Source: Hyphomicrobiales bacterium (GTDB lineage Bacteria; Pseudomonadota; Alphaproteobacteria; Rhizobiales; Rhizobiaceae). Taken from it: a stretch of 38,552 bases of DNA. Shown here piece after piece: positions 15,681 through 23,608 of this stretch; the first letter of the stretch is position 1, and each line of letters starts with the position of its first letter. The DNA is taken from contig UCIV01000064.1 in NCBI GenBank assembly GCA_900472575.1, positions 1 to 38,552 on the forward strand, read 5' to 3'. The translations under genes were made by a program, and so were the position numbers. The notes beneath the pieces are model-generated. The model did no database searches, had not been told where the DNA came from, and saw only the letters and a program-made list of their open reading frames with translations.

Positions 15681-16454
15681 TCAGGTCCTTGAGAGCTGAG
15701 TGGCGGCTGCTTCATCGAGGAACCAGTGTATTCGGGCATGTTGCTGCAGCAGCGAGGCAGGACATGCGGTGCTCGGTGCACCCTCAAGGCTTTCTCGCAC
15801 CGCATCTGCCTTGGCAGGGCCAGTAGCAAGCATGATGATCTCGCGGGCCTCGAGAATGTCGGCAACACCCATTGTGATGGCTTTGGATGGCACCTGTGCC
15901 AACTGCAGAAGTGTGGGTTTGTTGGCTGACAATGTTTCAGCTGAAAGCTCGACCACTCTCAGACGGCTGTCCCGGGCGGATGCCGGCTCGTTGAACCCGA
16001 TGTGACCGTTGGTTCCCAGACCGAGAAGCTGAACATCCACGCCACTGCAGGCTTTCAGTTGCGAGGCATATCGCGCCGCCTCCAGATGTCCGTTCTCGGC
16101 ATCGCCCGTAATCAGGTTTATATTGCGAGGGTCAAAATCGGCGCCGCCGAAGAGTTCGCGCCACATGAAGGCGGCAAAAGAGTCGGGATGATCGCCACGA
16201 AGCCCGCAATATTCATCGAGGTTGAAGGTTCTGACCTTGCTGAATGATACGGTTCCAGCCTCGAAGGCTTCGATCAGTTTCGCATAGACCCTCCGCGGCG
16301 TCTGTCCCGTGGCCAGCCCAAGCACGCTGTCGGGCTTCGATCTCACCTGCGAGAGAAGATGAGAGGCAACCGCATCGGCAGCATCTTCTGCTGTCGGAAG
16401 GATGGTCAGAGTCTGGAAGTTTTTCGTGGTTGCAACATTTGTCCGAATTGCCAT
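15681..16454 (-). CDS. nagB: Glucosamine-6-phosphate deaminase
   Basis: The 257-residue enzyme matches NagB in length and motifs. LGLATGQTPRRVYAKL is the phosphate-binding start, FNLDEYCGL holds the catalytic Asp of the opening base, LLGLGTNGHIGFNEP holds the ring-opening His, and SKAITMGVADILEAREI follows. It converts glucosamine-6-phosphate to fructose-6-phosphate and ammonia in the cytoplasm. The gene follows nagA after 53 bases and precedes the NUDIX gene by 5. AgaI-type galactosamine-6-phosphate isomerases belong to the same superfamily, but AgaS, also encoded here, probably covers that reaction, so the glucosamine assignment is preferred. Confidence 0.93.
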   Translation of the reverse strand: MAIRTNVATTKNFQTLTILPTAEDAADAVASHLLSQVRSKPDSVLGLATGQTPRRVYAKLIEAFEAGTVSFSKVRTFNLDEYCGLRGDHPDSFAAFMWRELFGGADFDPRNINLITGDAENGHLEAARYASQLKACSGVDVQLLGLGTNGHIGFNEPASARDSRLRVVELSAETLSANKPTLLQLAQVPSKAITMGVADILEAREIIMLATGPAKADAVRESLEGAPSTACPASLLQQHARIHWFLDEAAATQLSRT

Positions 16455-16507
16455 GCCCTGTTCACATCCTGCATAAAAACTAGATCTGTTTGCGAATTCA
16501 TCGGTTG

Positions 16508-17608
16508 CTAAAGCGATTGACGCGTAAGGCCATTATCCAGAGCCAATATTTCTGCAGTCGGCATCCCCGGTCGAAGGCTCGGACGGTCGAGACGCATGGC
16601 ATCGAGAGGGATCATCGCCGCCATCCTATAGGCTTCCTCGAGAGAAAGGCCGACATGCTTCACGGCGTTGGCGAGGCAGGTCGCCAGATCGACGTGAGCA
16701 CCCGCGAGAGAGCCTGCACGATTGATCAGGGCGCCGTTGCGGACACTGATCGTTTCACCATAAAGCTCGAAATGATCCGGCCCACCGATCGTTGCCATTG
16801 CATCCGAGACCATGAACATGCGCCCCGAGATCGGCCGTGCGCGGCAGGCAAGCGCCACCATCGACCATTCTACATGGTGGCCGTCGACGATTATCCCGGC
16901 GAACGCTTCTGAGTTGATCGCGGCACCAAGTATCCCGGGTTCTCGAGATTCCATCGGTGGCATCGCGTTATATAGATGGGTGAAGCACGAAACACCCGCA
17001 TCAAGCCCCTCGCGCGTCTGCGCTGCCGTCGCAGCCGTATGTCCGGCGGACACGATGACACCCATGTCGACGACGCGTCGGATCGTATCGTTCGGCACGA
17101 TTTCGGGTGCAAGCGTCAGCATGACCGGAACACCGGCTGCTCTCAGCTCCACCAGGACCTGCAGCGTCTCATCCTCCATCGGCCGGATGAACGCCGGGTT
17201 GTGTGTCCCCTTGCGCAGAATATTGAGATGCGGCCCTTCGATATGGAGGCCAAGAAAACCATTCATTCCCCAGGCTTCACGTGCCGCAGCAGCCGTCTTC
17301 TGCATACGTGCGGTTTCGCAGGTGATCAGCGTCGGCATCACCCAGCCAGTGCCAAGCTGACGCTGGGTCTTGACGATATGCTCGATCGTTTCTGCGCTCG
17401 GCTCCGAATTCAGCATCACGCCGCCGCTGCCATTGACCTGGAGATCGGTCAGCGCCGGTGCCAGTAGATGAACCAGCCGGTCAGGCGTCTCTCCGCTCTG
17501 CAACGGACGAATTACAACCAGCGCGCCCCCCTCGATTTCGGCCACAAGCCCCGTGTTCAATTCTTCCGCCTGCCAGACGAAATCCGCCGCTATGAGCTGG
17601 CGCATCAC
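16508..17608 (-). CDS. nagA: N-acetylglucosamine-6-phosphate deacetylase
   Basis: This 366-residue amidohydrolase shows the NagA pattern: DLQVNGSGGVML near the N-terminus, LGLHIEGPHLN with the metal-binding Glu, SAGHTAATAAQ and CFTHLYNAMPP with the metal-binding His residues, IVDGHHVEW for substrate binding, and the catalytic Asp in FMVSDAMATIGG. It removes acetate from GlcNAc-6-phosphate, and such enzymes often also accept GalNAc-6-phosphate, which would let one gene serve both branches of this operon. The first codon is GTG followed directly by ATG (17605); AGGAG lies at suitable distance from either. It starts 15 bases after the ROK kinase gene. Confidence 0.93.
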   Translation of the reverse strand: MMRQLIAADFVWQAEELNTGLVAEIEGGALVVIRPLQSGETPDRLVHLLAPALTDLQVNGSGGVMLNSEPSAETIEHIVKTQRQLGTGWVMPTLITCETARMQKTAAAAREAWGMNGFLGLHIEGPHLNILRKGTHNPAFIRPMEDETLQVLVELRAAGVPVMLTLAPEIVPNDTIRRVVDMGVIVSAGHTAATAAQTREGLDAGVSCFTHLYNAMPPMESREPGILGAAINSEAFAGIIVDGHHVEWSMVALACRARPISGRMFMVSDAMATIGGPDHFELYGETISVRNGALINRAGSLAGAHVDLATCLANAVKHVGLSLEEAYRMAAMIPLDAMRLDRPSLRPGMPTAEILALDNGLTRQSL

Positions 17609-17623
17609 AAATCTCCTGTCGAA

Positions 17624-18541
17624 CTAATTTCCTATACGGGCGGCCATGATAGCCGCCCCGCGAGCGCCGGAACTGTCGCCGTTGACTGCCACCCGGATCA
17701 CCGGCAGGCGCATCTCGCCGAGACGGATGGACTTGAACGGCGTTTCGACGAGGCTGATCACGTCGGGGATACTCGAAAGTCCACCGCCCAGAACTATGCA
17801 GTCGGGATCGTGAGCGAGTTGAATGAGCAGAAGCAACTCGGCCACGACCTCAGCCCACTCAGACAGGATCGCGGAGCCTTCGGCATGTCCAGCCACGGCC
17901 TCGGCCACAATTTCCTCTGCCGTGACCGGGTACCCCTTGCGAAAACGGCCGAGGGCAGCAAGGCCGTTGCCCGAGGCGTAAGCTTCAAAGCAACCAATCT
18001 TGCCGCAACCGCAGGAAAAGAGCGGCAACCCACGCGCCTGTATCAGTCTCGCAGGCACGCCGAGGTGGCCGATCTCCAGCGCCGATCCGTTGCGCCGGCG
18101 GGTGAGAGCGCCGCTTGATGTCAGGCCAGCGCCAACACCGGTTCCCATGATCAATCCGATAACGGCATCAAACCCGTCGCCAGCGCCGCCATTGGCTTCG
18201 GAAAGTGCGAAGGCCTGACAATCGTTCATCATCGGCAACTCGCGGCCGATTGCCCTGGATAGAAGTGCAGGAATGTCATGGCCGCTTGCCGGCAGGTTCG
18301 ACGTAAATGCCCGTCTGGTCTCGGCATCGATCAGTCCCGGGATTGCAATGCCGATCGGCAAGGTGCCGCCTTGTCCGGAAAGTGTCTCCAGCCATTGAAC
18401 CTGTTGGGCAATCGCTTCGATGAAGCCGGAGAGCGTTTCCTTCGGCGTCGAAATTCGACGCAGCTCGACTGTCTCGAACTCCTCGTTGAACAGCCGCGCC
18501 TCGATTTTCGTGCCGCCGACATCGATGCCGCCGTAGGTCAT
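17624..18541 (-). CDS. ROK family sugar kinase, probable N-acetylhexosamine kinase
   Basis: The 305-residue protein is a ROK kinase without a DNA-binding domain. GGIDVGGTKIEARLF is the phosphate-1 motif, GIAIPGLID and NDCQAFALSEA with the catalytic Asp region follow, and the family zinc site appears as FSCGCGKIGCFEAYASG. The ending PDCIVLGGGLS is the adenosine motif. In an operon with NagA, NagB and AgaS the likely reaction is ATP-dependent 6-phosphorylation of GlcNAc and/or GalNAc after uptake through the adjacent ABC transporter. Its ATG overlaps the agaS stop codon (ATGA), showing coupling. Sugar specificity cannot be read from sequence. Confidence 0.9.
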   Translation of the reverse strand: MTYGGIDVGGTKIEARLFNEEFETVELRRISTPKETLSGFIEAIAQQVQWLETLSGQGGTLPIGIAIPGLIDAETRRAFTSNLPASGHDIPALLSRAIGRELPMMNDCQAFALSEANGGAGDGFDAVIGLIMGTGVGAGLTSSGALTRRRNGSALEIGHLGVPARLIQARGLPLFSCGCGKIGCFEAYASGNGLAALGRFRKGYPVTAEEIVAEAVAGHAEGSAILSEWAEVVAELLLLIQLAHDPDCIVLGGGLSSIPDVISLVETPFKSIRLGEMRLPVIRVAVNGDSSGARGAAIMAARIGN

Positions 18542-19617
18542 GCTTGCACCGGGTAAAGCGTAACACCCGATACGACGCGCGATAGATTGCCCTTACCGGC
18601 GAACGGATTGTCGATGTTGAGCGCAAGCTCGGCAGACCAGAAGACGGCCCAGAGCTGGGCGGCGAGGACGTAAAGCGGCGCTTCCCAGCATGCGTCTCCC
18701 AGCGCGCGCAGATCGACGTCGCATCCCTCTCCACCGAATGTCAGAACCGTGGCCTCGGGATATTGCGCTTTGATCTCGCGTGCGACGTCCCAGTCATAGA
18801 GCGAGGTGTGCTGGTCGGGATGGATCATGACGACCACGAGGTCCTGACCGGTGATGACTGCCTTCGGTCCGTGCCGAAAACCGAGCGTGCTATCCCACGA
18901 GGTCATCGTCTGGCCGGCGGTCAGTTCCAGAACCTTCAGCGCCGACTCGCGAGCAACACCTTTCAGGGCGCCGGAGCCAAGGAAGATGATCCGATCCGGG
19001 CGTGCAGGTGTCATTTGCTGCAGCATCGGCAGCAGATGGCCGGCTTTCTCGGACAGCGTCGAAAGCTGTTTGGCTGCATCGACAGTGCCGTCCATGCAAG
19101 CCAGCGCCGACAGCAACATCGTCGTAAAGCTCGATGTCATTGCAAAGCCGCTGTCATGTGTGGCTTCGGGCAGCGCGATAACCTTCTGTTCGCCGGTTCC
19201 GGCCGGTGGGCGGGTGGCAAGAGCACCGTTCGGGTTGCAGGTGATATTCAGCCTGTGAACCTTCGGGAACTGACGATCTAGAAGGTCGAGGGTGCCGACG
19301 CTTTCGGAACTATCGCCCGAACGACCGAACTGCACGACGAGAAGATGCGGGTCGTCTCTAAGGCAGTCGTGAGGGCATGCGACGATGTCCGTCGTAGGAA
19401 TCGCGCGGACGCGGAGGGAATTTGCCCTGGGAAAGCTCAATGCGTCACCGATGAAGGCGGAGGTACCTGCTCCAGCGAAAATGATCTCGGTGATCTGTTT
19501 TTCCTGGATCCAGCCGCGGATTTCCTTGGCTTTGATGACAAGTTCAGGACCCCACTCCGCCCAGATTTTCGGCTGTGCAAAAATCTCGCTCCAGGTTGCA
19601 CTCTCTTCTGGCCGCAT
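18538..19617 (-). CDS. agaS: AgaS-family SIS-domain sugar isomerase/deaminase
   Basis: The protein is 359 residues from the ATG at 19617, where AAGGA lies 9 bases upstream; the frame is open to 19698 but that extension has no ribosome site. Two SIS phosphosugar-binding domains are present. The first has IIFAGAGTSAFIGDAL and VQFGRSGDSSESV; the second has FLGSGALKGVARESALKVLELTAG and FRHGPKAVI. The layout is that of the AgaS branch, not GlmS (no glutaminase domain). AgaS is the established galactosamine-6-phosphate deaminase/isomerase in GalNAc pathways, giving tagatose-6-phosphate. Its presence beside NagB argues that the operon handles both epimers of N-acetylhexosamine. Confidence 0.88.
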   Translation of the reverse strand: MRPEESATWSEIFAQPKIWAEWGPELVIKAKEIRGWIQEKQITEIIFAGAGTSAFIGDALSFPRANSLRVRAIPTTDIVACPHDCLRDDPHLLVVQFGRSGDSSESVGTLDLLDRQFPKVHRLNITCNPNGALATRPPAGTGEQKVIALPEATHDSGFAMTSSFTTMLLSALACMDGTVDAAKQLSTLSEKAGHLLPMLQQMTPARPDRIIFLGSGALKGVARESALKVLELTAGQTMTSWDSTLGFRHGPKAVITGQDLVVVMIHPDQHTSLYDWDVAREIKAQYPEATVLTFGGEGCDVDLRALGDACWEAPLYVLAAQLWAVFWSAELALNIDNPFAGKGNLSRVVSGVTLYPVQA

Positions 19618-19690
19618 GACCGATTTCCTTGTTAGCTTCTGTTTTGGGGATGGCGGTTGTTCGAGGCGAAAAACGCCATCAAGATATTTG

Positions 19691-20656
19691 TCAGGCATTT
19701 GTCGCGCGTGGTGGGATGGCGCAAACGATCGTCCGATCGTCGCAGCTTTCGAACGATGTCGAGCCCTTCACTGCCGGAAATGCCCCGGTCTTGTGAAAGT
19801 CGACGGCTTCGACCCGCTCGAATTCCCGTTCCCAGTCGCTGGCATGAATGCCATCCGCCGGAATTGACACATAACCGTCGGAAAAGATTTCGATGCTCTC
19901 GACCTCGGCCTTCGGCAGCAGGATGTCGGTGACGCCATCCGTTATGATGTCCTTGCCGTTGATCGAGGCATAGCCCATGTCACATACGCTGTTCGCATAA
20001 TGGAACTGAGTACGAATTCCACCTTTCAGAAATTTAGCCGCAACATCATGGGGCGTTTTGGCTGCAGCGACGGCCGCAGCAATAGCGCTCGCCACGTCTT
20101 CCGCCGTCAGACGTCCGGTTTCCACGGCAGCATCGAGACCATCGAAAATAACCTTGCGGGTCGCCATTTCCGCCTCGTCTGCATCTCCCATTTTCGCCGA
20201 CAGAATACCATGGACCGCTATGCGGGCTGCGGTACTGACGGTATCGATGAGCTTGTGGTGCTGATAGACGGTCTTGCCGTTAATGCGGATGCCGGTATCA
20301 CCAAGCGCCAGAAGGCGGTAGTGATCGGCCGTCGTTACAACGATCGCTGCGGTGGTCGATGGCGGGTGGGCGATGTTGCGTTCAACTGCTGCATTCCGGA
20401 CACTGTCGCTCAGCGACTGAAAAATCTCCTGGCTGCTTGCCGTTTGCAGTTGGCCTGAGAGCGCCAATTGTGCCGTGCATTGTGCAGCGCTGCGCGCGGC
20501 GATCCGGCCGGAGCTTTCTCCGTCATAAAAGGCCCCGGTTGGATCCGTCGCGCCATCAAAGACCGCCAGAACGCTATCTGGTTCGATCAGGATGACGTCG
20601 TCTCCCGGCTTTGTGGCCGTTTTGTACTTGGAGCGTGAAAAGGCTTCGATATTCAT
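19691..20656 (-). CDS. PP2C-like protein phosphatase in the amino-sugar operon
   Basis: From the ATG at 20656 (AAGGA 11 bases upstream) this encodes 321 residues with the motif order of a PPM/PP2C phosphatase: SKYKTATKPGDDVILIEPD, then VLAVFDGATDPTG with the metal-binding Asp and Gly, SSGRIAARSAA, LLALGDTGIRING in the middle, FSDGYVSIPADG and the final DDRTIVC. All key aspartates appear kept. The frame is open to 20698 but without a ribosome site. PP2C enzymes remove phosphate from Ser/Thr residues, and some family members act on small molecules. No dedicated protein kinase lies in the operon. It sits between the permease and agaS genes on the same strand, so it is part of the transport/catabolic unit. 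Its target is unknown and this is the operon's most unusual member. Confidence 0.82.
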   Translation of the reverse strand: MNIEAFSRSKYKTATKPGDDVILIEPDSVLAVFDGATDPTGAFYDGESSGRIAARSAAQCTAQLALSGQLQTASSQEIFQSLSDSVRNAAVERNIAHPPSTTAAIVVTTADHYRLLALGDTGIRINGKTVYQHHKLIDTVSTAARIAVHGILSAKMGDADEAEMATRKVIFDGLDAAVETGRLTAEDVASAIAAAVAAAKTPHDVAAKFLKGGIRTQFHYANSVCDMGYASINGKDIITDGVTDILLPKAEVESIEIFSDGYVSIPADGIHASDWEREFERVEAVDFHKTGAFPAVKGSTSFESCDDRTIVCAIPPRATNA

Positions 20657-20691
20657 AAAAACTGTATTCCTTTGAGCGACAGTCCTCCCAT

Positions 20692-20711
20692 CCGGCACCA
20701 GATGGTGCCGG
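20692..20711. other. Hairpin between permease and phosphatase genes
   Basis: CCGGCACC-AGAT-GGTGCCGG is a perfect 8-bp GC-rich stem with a 4-base loop in the 81-base gap between the permease and PP2C genes. No T-run follows on the minus strand (ATGGGAGG comes next), so it is more likely an mRNA-processing or stability element, or an attenuator, than a full terminator. Confidence 0.6.
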
Positions 20712-20737
20712 TCGGGAACGTCAGCGACGTGGCGCGA

Positions 20738-22423
20738 TCAGACGAAGGCGGATTCCTTGCGGTCCGAAAAGCGGAACACGGTGAACACACACAACCCGGT
20801 CGACAGAAGCAGGAGGGTGGAGAGAGCGGCGGCTGTGCCGAACTCGCCATCGATGACCTGCACATAGATAAGGACCGGCATGGTGATCGTCCGCGACGTA
20901 TAGAGAATGAGCGTCGAGGAGAGTTCGTTGATCGCGGTAATGAAGCTCATCAGCGAGCCGATGATCAGGCCGGGCATCATCAACGGCACCGTGACCGATG
21001 CAAACGTCTTGGCCGGAGAGGCACCAAGATTGATGGCAGCCTCCTCGATCGACGGTTTGATCTGCCGAAGGATCGATGTCGTCGATCGCACGCCATAAGG
21101 CAGGCGGCGGATGAACACGAGAAGGATGATGATCAGCGCCGTACCGGTCATGTCGAAGGGTGGGTGCTGGAAGGTCGCAACATAACCGATCGCCATGACG
21201 ACGCCGGGGATGAGATACGGCACCATCAAAAGCAGATCGAGCGAACCGGAAACGAAGTTGTCACGACGGACGACGATGAAGGACAACAGACCTGAAACGA
21301 CAGCGATCAAAGCGACGGCAGCAAGGGCAAAAACAAAGCTGTTGTAGATCGCCTGCGGTGAGTCCCTGAGGATCCGCTCGTAGCTTCCCAGGCCGAAATT
21401 ACCGGTGAAGACCGGGCCGCTGGTTTCAAGGAATGACGTGTAGACGACGGTGAAGGCTGGAAGCATGGCAATGAAGACGACGAGATAGCAAAAGCCGTGC
21501 ACCAGGATCGACTTTAGAGGCGACATGGCCTTCTTGCCCGGACGATTGGTCAAGGCGCTGGCGTAACGACGCTTTGAAAGAATACGACGCTGCAGGAGGA
21601 GCGCAATCATCGAGATCGCGATCATCAGCATGGAGACGGTCACCGCCATGGTTGGCGTACCACCCATTTCCGACGTGTACTGCGTGTAGGCGATTGTTGC
21701 CAATGTACGCACACCCCGACCCAGAATGGCCGGCGTTCCGAAATCGGCAATCGACAGGACGAAGCAGATGATGGCTCCGGTGCTGACCGCCGGAAAGATC
21801 AGCGGAAGAGTTACCTTGTAAAATCGCTGGAAAGCAGTGCAGCCCAGGTTCTCGGCTGCGTCCTCATAGGACTTGTTGATCGTGTTCAGCGCATTCTCCG
21901 TCATCAGGTAGATATAAGGGAAGAATTTCAGGCTGAAGACCATCACGATGCCCGGAACGCCATAGATGGTCGGAGCCGGAATTCCTATTGAAGAAAGGAT
22001 GTTGGTGACGGCACCATTGGAGCCGAACAGCATGATCCAGGCATAGGCGCCGATGAACGGCGGAGCGCAGAGCACCAGAACTGCGAATGTGGCAATGACC
22101 GCACGGCCGCGTATGCGATAGCGGGATGTGCAGAACGCCAGCGGAATGCCGAGAAGGCAGGCGCCGAGCATGCCCAGAAGTCCGATGACGATCGTGTTCC
22201 AGAGTGCTGCCGTGTAGAAGCGGCGCGTCAAAACCTGCACGTAGTTTGAAAGGCCAAAATTACCTGTCGTCGCATCGAAGAAGCTGATCGCAAGGACATT
22301 TGCGATTGGTAGCAGAAGCAGGACTGCCAGAAGCAAGACAGCAAGTGCCGTGATAACGGTCCAGAATCCCGGGCGCTTGAGACGACCTGTGAAGAAACTC
22401 GGGGTTGCGATAGCTGCAGTCAT
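20738..22423 (-). CDS. ABC transporter permease, fused double-length (FbpB/AfuB type)
   Basis: The 561-residue inner-membrane protein has about 12 transmembrane segments in two repeated halves. Each half has the ABC-permease EAA loop that contacts the ATPase: EDAAENLGCTAFQRFYKVTL followed by LP near residue 195, and EEAAINLGASPAKTFASVTV followed by PL near residue 465. Such fused permeases belong to the ferric iron/AfuB, thiamine and 2-aminoethylphosphonate branch. Its ATG touches the ATPase stop (one-base overlap). With the binding protein and ATPase it forms a complete importer. Annotation as an iron transporter would follow family naming only; the catabolic context indicates a sugar or phosphosugar. 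Confidence 0.9.
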   Translation of the reverse strand: MTAAIATPSFFTGRLKRPGFWTVITALAVLLLAVLLLLPIANVLAISFFDATTGNFGLSNYVQVLTRRFYTAALWNTIVIGLLGMLGACLLGIPLAFCTSRYRIRGRAVIATFAVLVLCAPPFIGAYAWIMLFGSNGAVTNILSSIGIPAPTIYGVPGIVMVFSLKFFPYIYLMTENALNTINKSYEDAAENLGCTAFQRFYKVTLPLIFPAVSTGAIICFVLSIADFGTPAILGRGVRTLATIAYTQYTSEMGGTPTMAVTVSMLMIAISMIALLLQRRILSKRRYASALTNRPGKKAMSPLKSILVHGFCYLVVFIAMLPAFTVVYTSFLETSGPVFTGNFGLGSYERILRDSPQAIYNSFVFALAAVALIAVVSGLLSFIVVRRDNFVSGSLDLLLMVPYLIPGVVMAIGYVATFQHPPFDMTGTALIIILLVFIRRLPYGVRSTTSILRQIKPSIEEAAINLGASPAKTFASVTVPLMMPGLIIGSLMSFITAINELSSTLILYTSRTITMPVLIYVQVIDGEFGTAAALSTLLLLSTGLCVFTVFRFSDRKESAFV

Positions 22424-23505
22424 CAGAACAACCTCGCTCCCGTGACGCCGTCTTCGAACAGCTGCACTTTCCTGGCAGGGAAGGCGAATACAGCTTCGTC
22501 GTTCGGATGAAGCGCGATGATGTCGGAGGTGGGCTTGGTGACAGCTTCGATCTCCTCACCCGACGCAAGGGTGGCGGCAACTGCCATCTCGCGACCCGTA
22601 AAGCTGACCTGGCGGATCTTGACCGGCAATCGAACCAGATCGTCCTCATCATTGGCGGGATTGACGACGATATATTCAGGGCGAACGGCGGCAACGATCT
22701 TTCCACCGGCTTGAACCGAAGACAGTTGTGGCAGTGCTACCGATGTCTCGGCAATTGCCGCCTGCGTACCATCGATGGAGAGAGCCAGAAAATTGTTTGC
22801 GCCGACGAAGGACGCCACGAAACTATTGGCGGGGCTGTTATAGACATCCCAAGGCGCGGCGGCCTGCTGAATGACGCCGCCATACATGACGCAAACGATA
22901 TCTGACATGGCCAGGGCCTCTTCCTGGTCGTGTGTCACGTAGATGGTCGTGATATTCATAGACTGCTGGATCGCGCGCAATTCGCGACGCAGATCGACAC
23001 GCAGCTTCGCATCGAGATTGGAAAGCGGCTCATCCATCAGCAGAACCTGCGGATTGATGACGAGTGCACGCGCAAGGCCGACACGCTGCTGCTGACCGCC
23101 CGACAGTTCATGCGGCATGCGTGCTGCGTATGGCTTCAACTGGACGATATCGAGAATATCGGCAACCCGGCTCGCAATCTCCGATCTTGCCACTTTGCGC
23201 TGCTTCAGACCGAAGGCAATGTTATCGGCAACGCTGATATGCGGGAAGACTGCATAGTCCTGAAACACCATGCCGACGTCACGCTTGTGGGCCGGAACGT
23301 TTTCAATCTGCTGCTTTGCGATTGCGATGATGCCGCTATCCTGCTGATGAAAACCGGCAATCGTGCGAAGAAGCGTTGTCTTGCCGCAGCCGCTCGGCCC
23401 AAGCAGGGTGAAGAACGAGCCCGACGGAATTGTTATGTTGATATCCGACAGTGCGACAGTGGCGCCGTAACTCTTGCGGATGCTGGTGATTTCGACTGCG
23501 GACAT
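22423..23505 (-). CDS. ABC transporter ATP-binding protein (FbpC/AfuC/PotA type)
   Basis: From the ATG at 23505 the protein has 360 residues; GGGGAT precedes that codon, while the longer frame to 23547 lacks a ribosome site. All ATPase motifs are intact: Walker A LLGPSGCGKTTLLR, Q-loop MVFQDYAVFPH, signature LSGGQQQRVGLARAL, Walker B VLLMDEPLSNLD and the switch His in IYVTHDQEEAL. The last 120 residues form a TOBE-type regulatory region (AAVRPEYIVV and following). It energises the adjacent double permease at the cytoplasmic face. It follows the binding-protein gene after a 103-base gap containing a strong hairpin. Confidence 0.93.
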   Translation of the reverse strand: MSAVEITSIRKSYGATVALSDINITIPSGSFFTLLGPSGCGKTTLLRTIAGFHQQDSGIIAIAKQQIENVPAHKRDVGMVFQDYAVFPHISVADNIAFGLKQRKVARSEIASRVADILDIVQLKPYAARMPHELSGGQQQRVGLARALVINPQVLLMDEPLSNLDAKLRVDLRRELRAIQQSMNITTIYVTHDQEEALAMSDIVCVMYGGVIQQAAAPWDVYNSPANSFVASFVGANNFLALSIDGTQAAIAETSVALPQLSSVQAGGKIVAAVRPEYIVVNPANDEDDLVRLPVKIRQVSFTGREMAVAATLASGEEIEAVTKPTSDIIALHPNDEAVFAFPARKVQLFEDGVTGARLF

Positions 23506-23573
23506 AAAGGATCCCCGTGCACCGACAGGATTTAATCCTGCGGACAAACGAACTTAATTCTGGAAAAGGGTTT

Positions 23574-23601
23574 CAGGGCATGGCCACGAGGCCATACCCT
23601 G
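23574..23601. other. Strong hairpin just after the binding-protein gene
   Basis: CAGGG-C-ATGGCC-ACGA-GGCCAT-A-CCCTG forms an 11-bp stem with one internal mismatch and a 4-base loop, starting 8 bases after the binding-protein stop on the minus strand. The following sequence is AAACCCTTTTCC, not a clean T-run. Such hairpins commonly protect the upstream message or cause partial termination, so that the periplasmic binding protein is made in excess of the membrane components. A second small palindrome, CAGGATTTAATCCTG, lies at 23526-23540. Confidence 0.68.
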
Positions 23602-23608
23602 ACGACTA

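Noticed and set aside
20672..21295. A 207-codon plus-strand frame rich in His, Asp and Arg
   Set aside because: Antisense to the permease gene; the composition is typical of shadow frames opposite membrane proteins.
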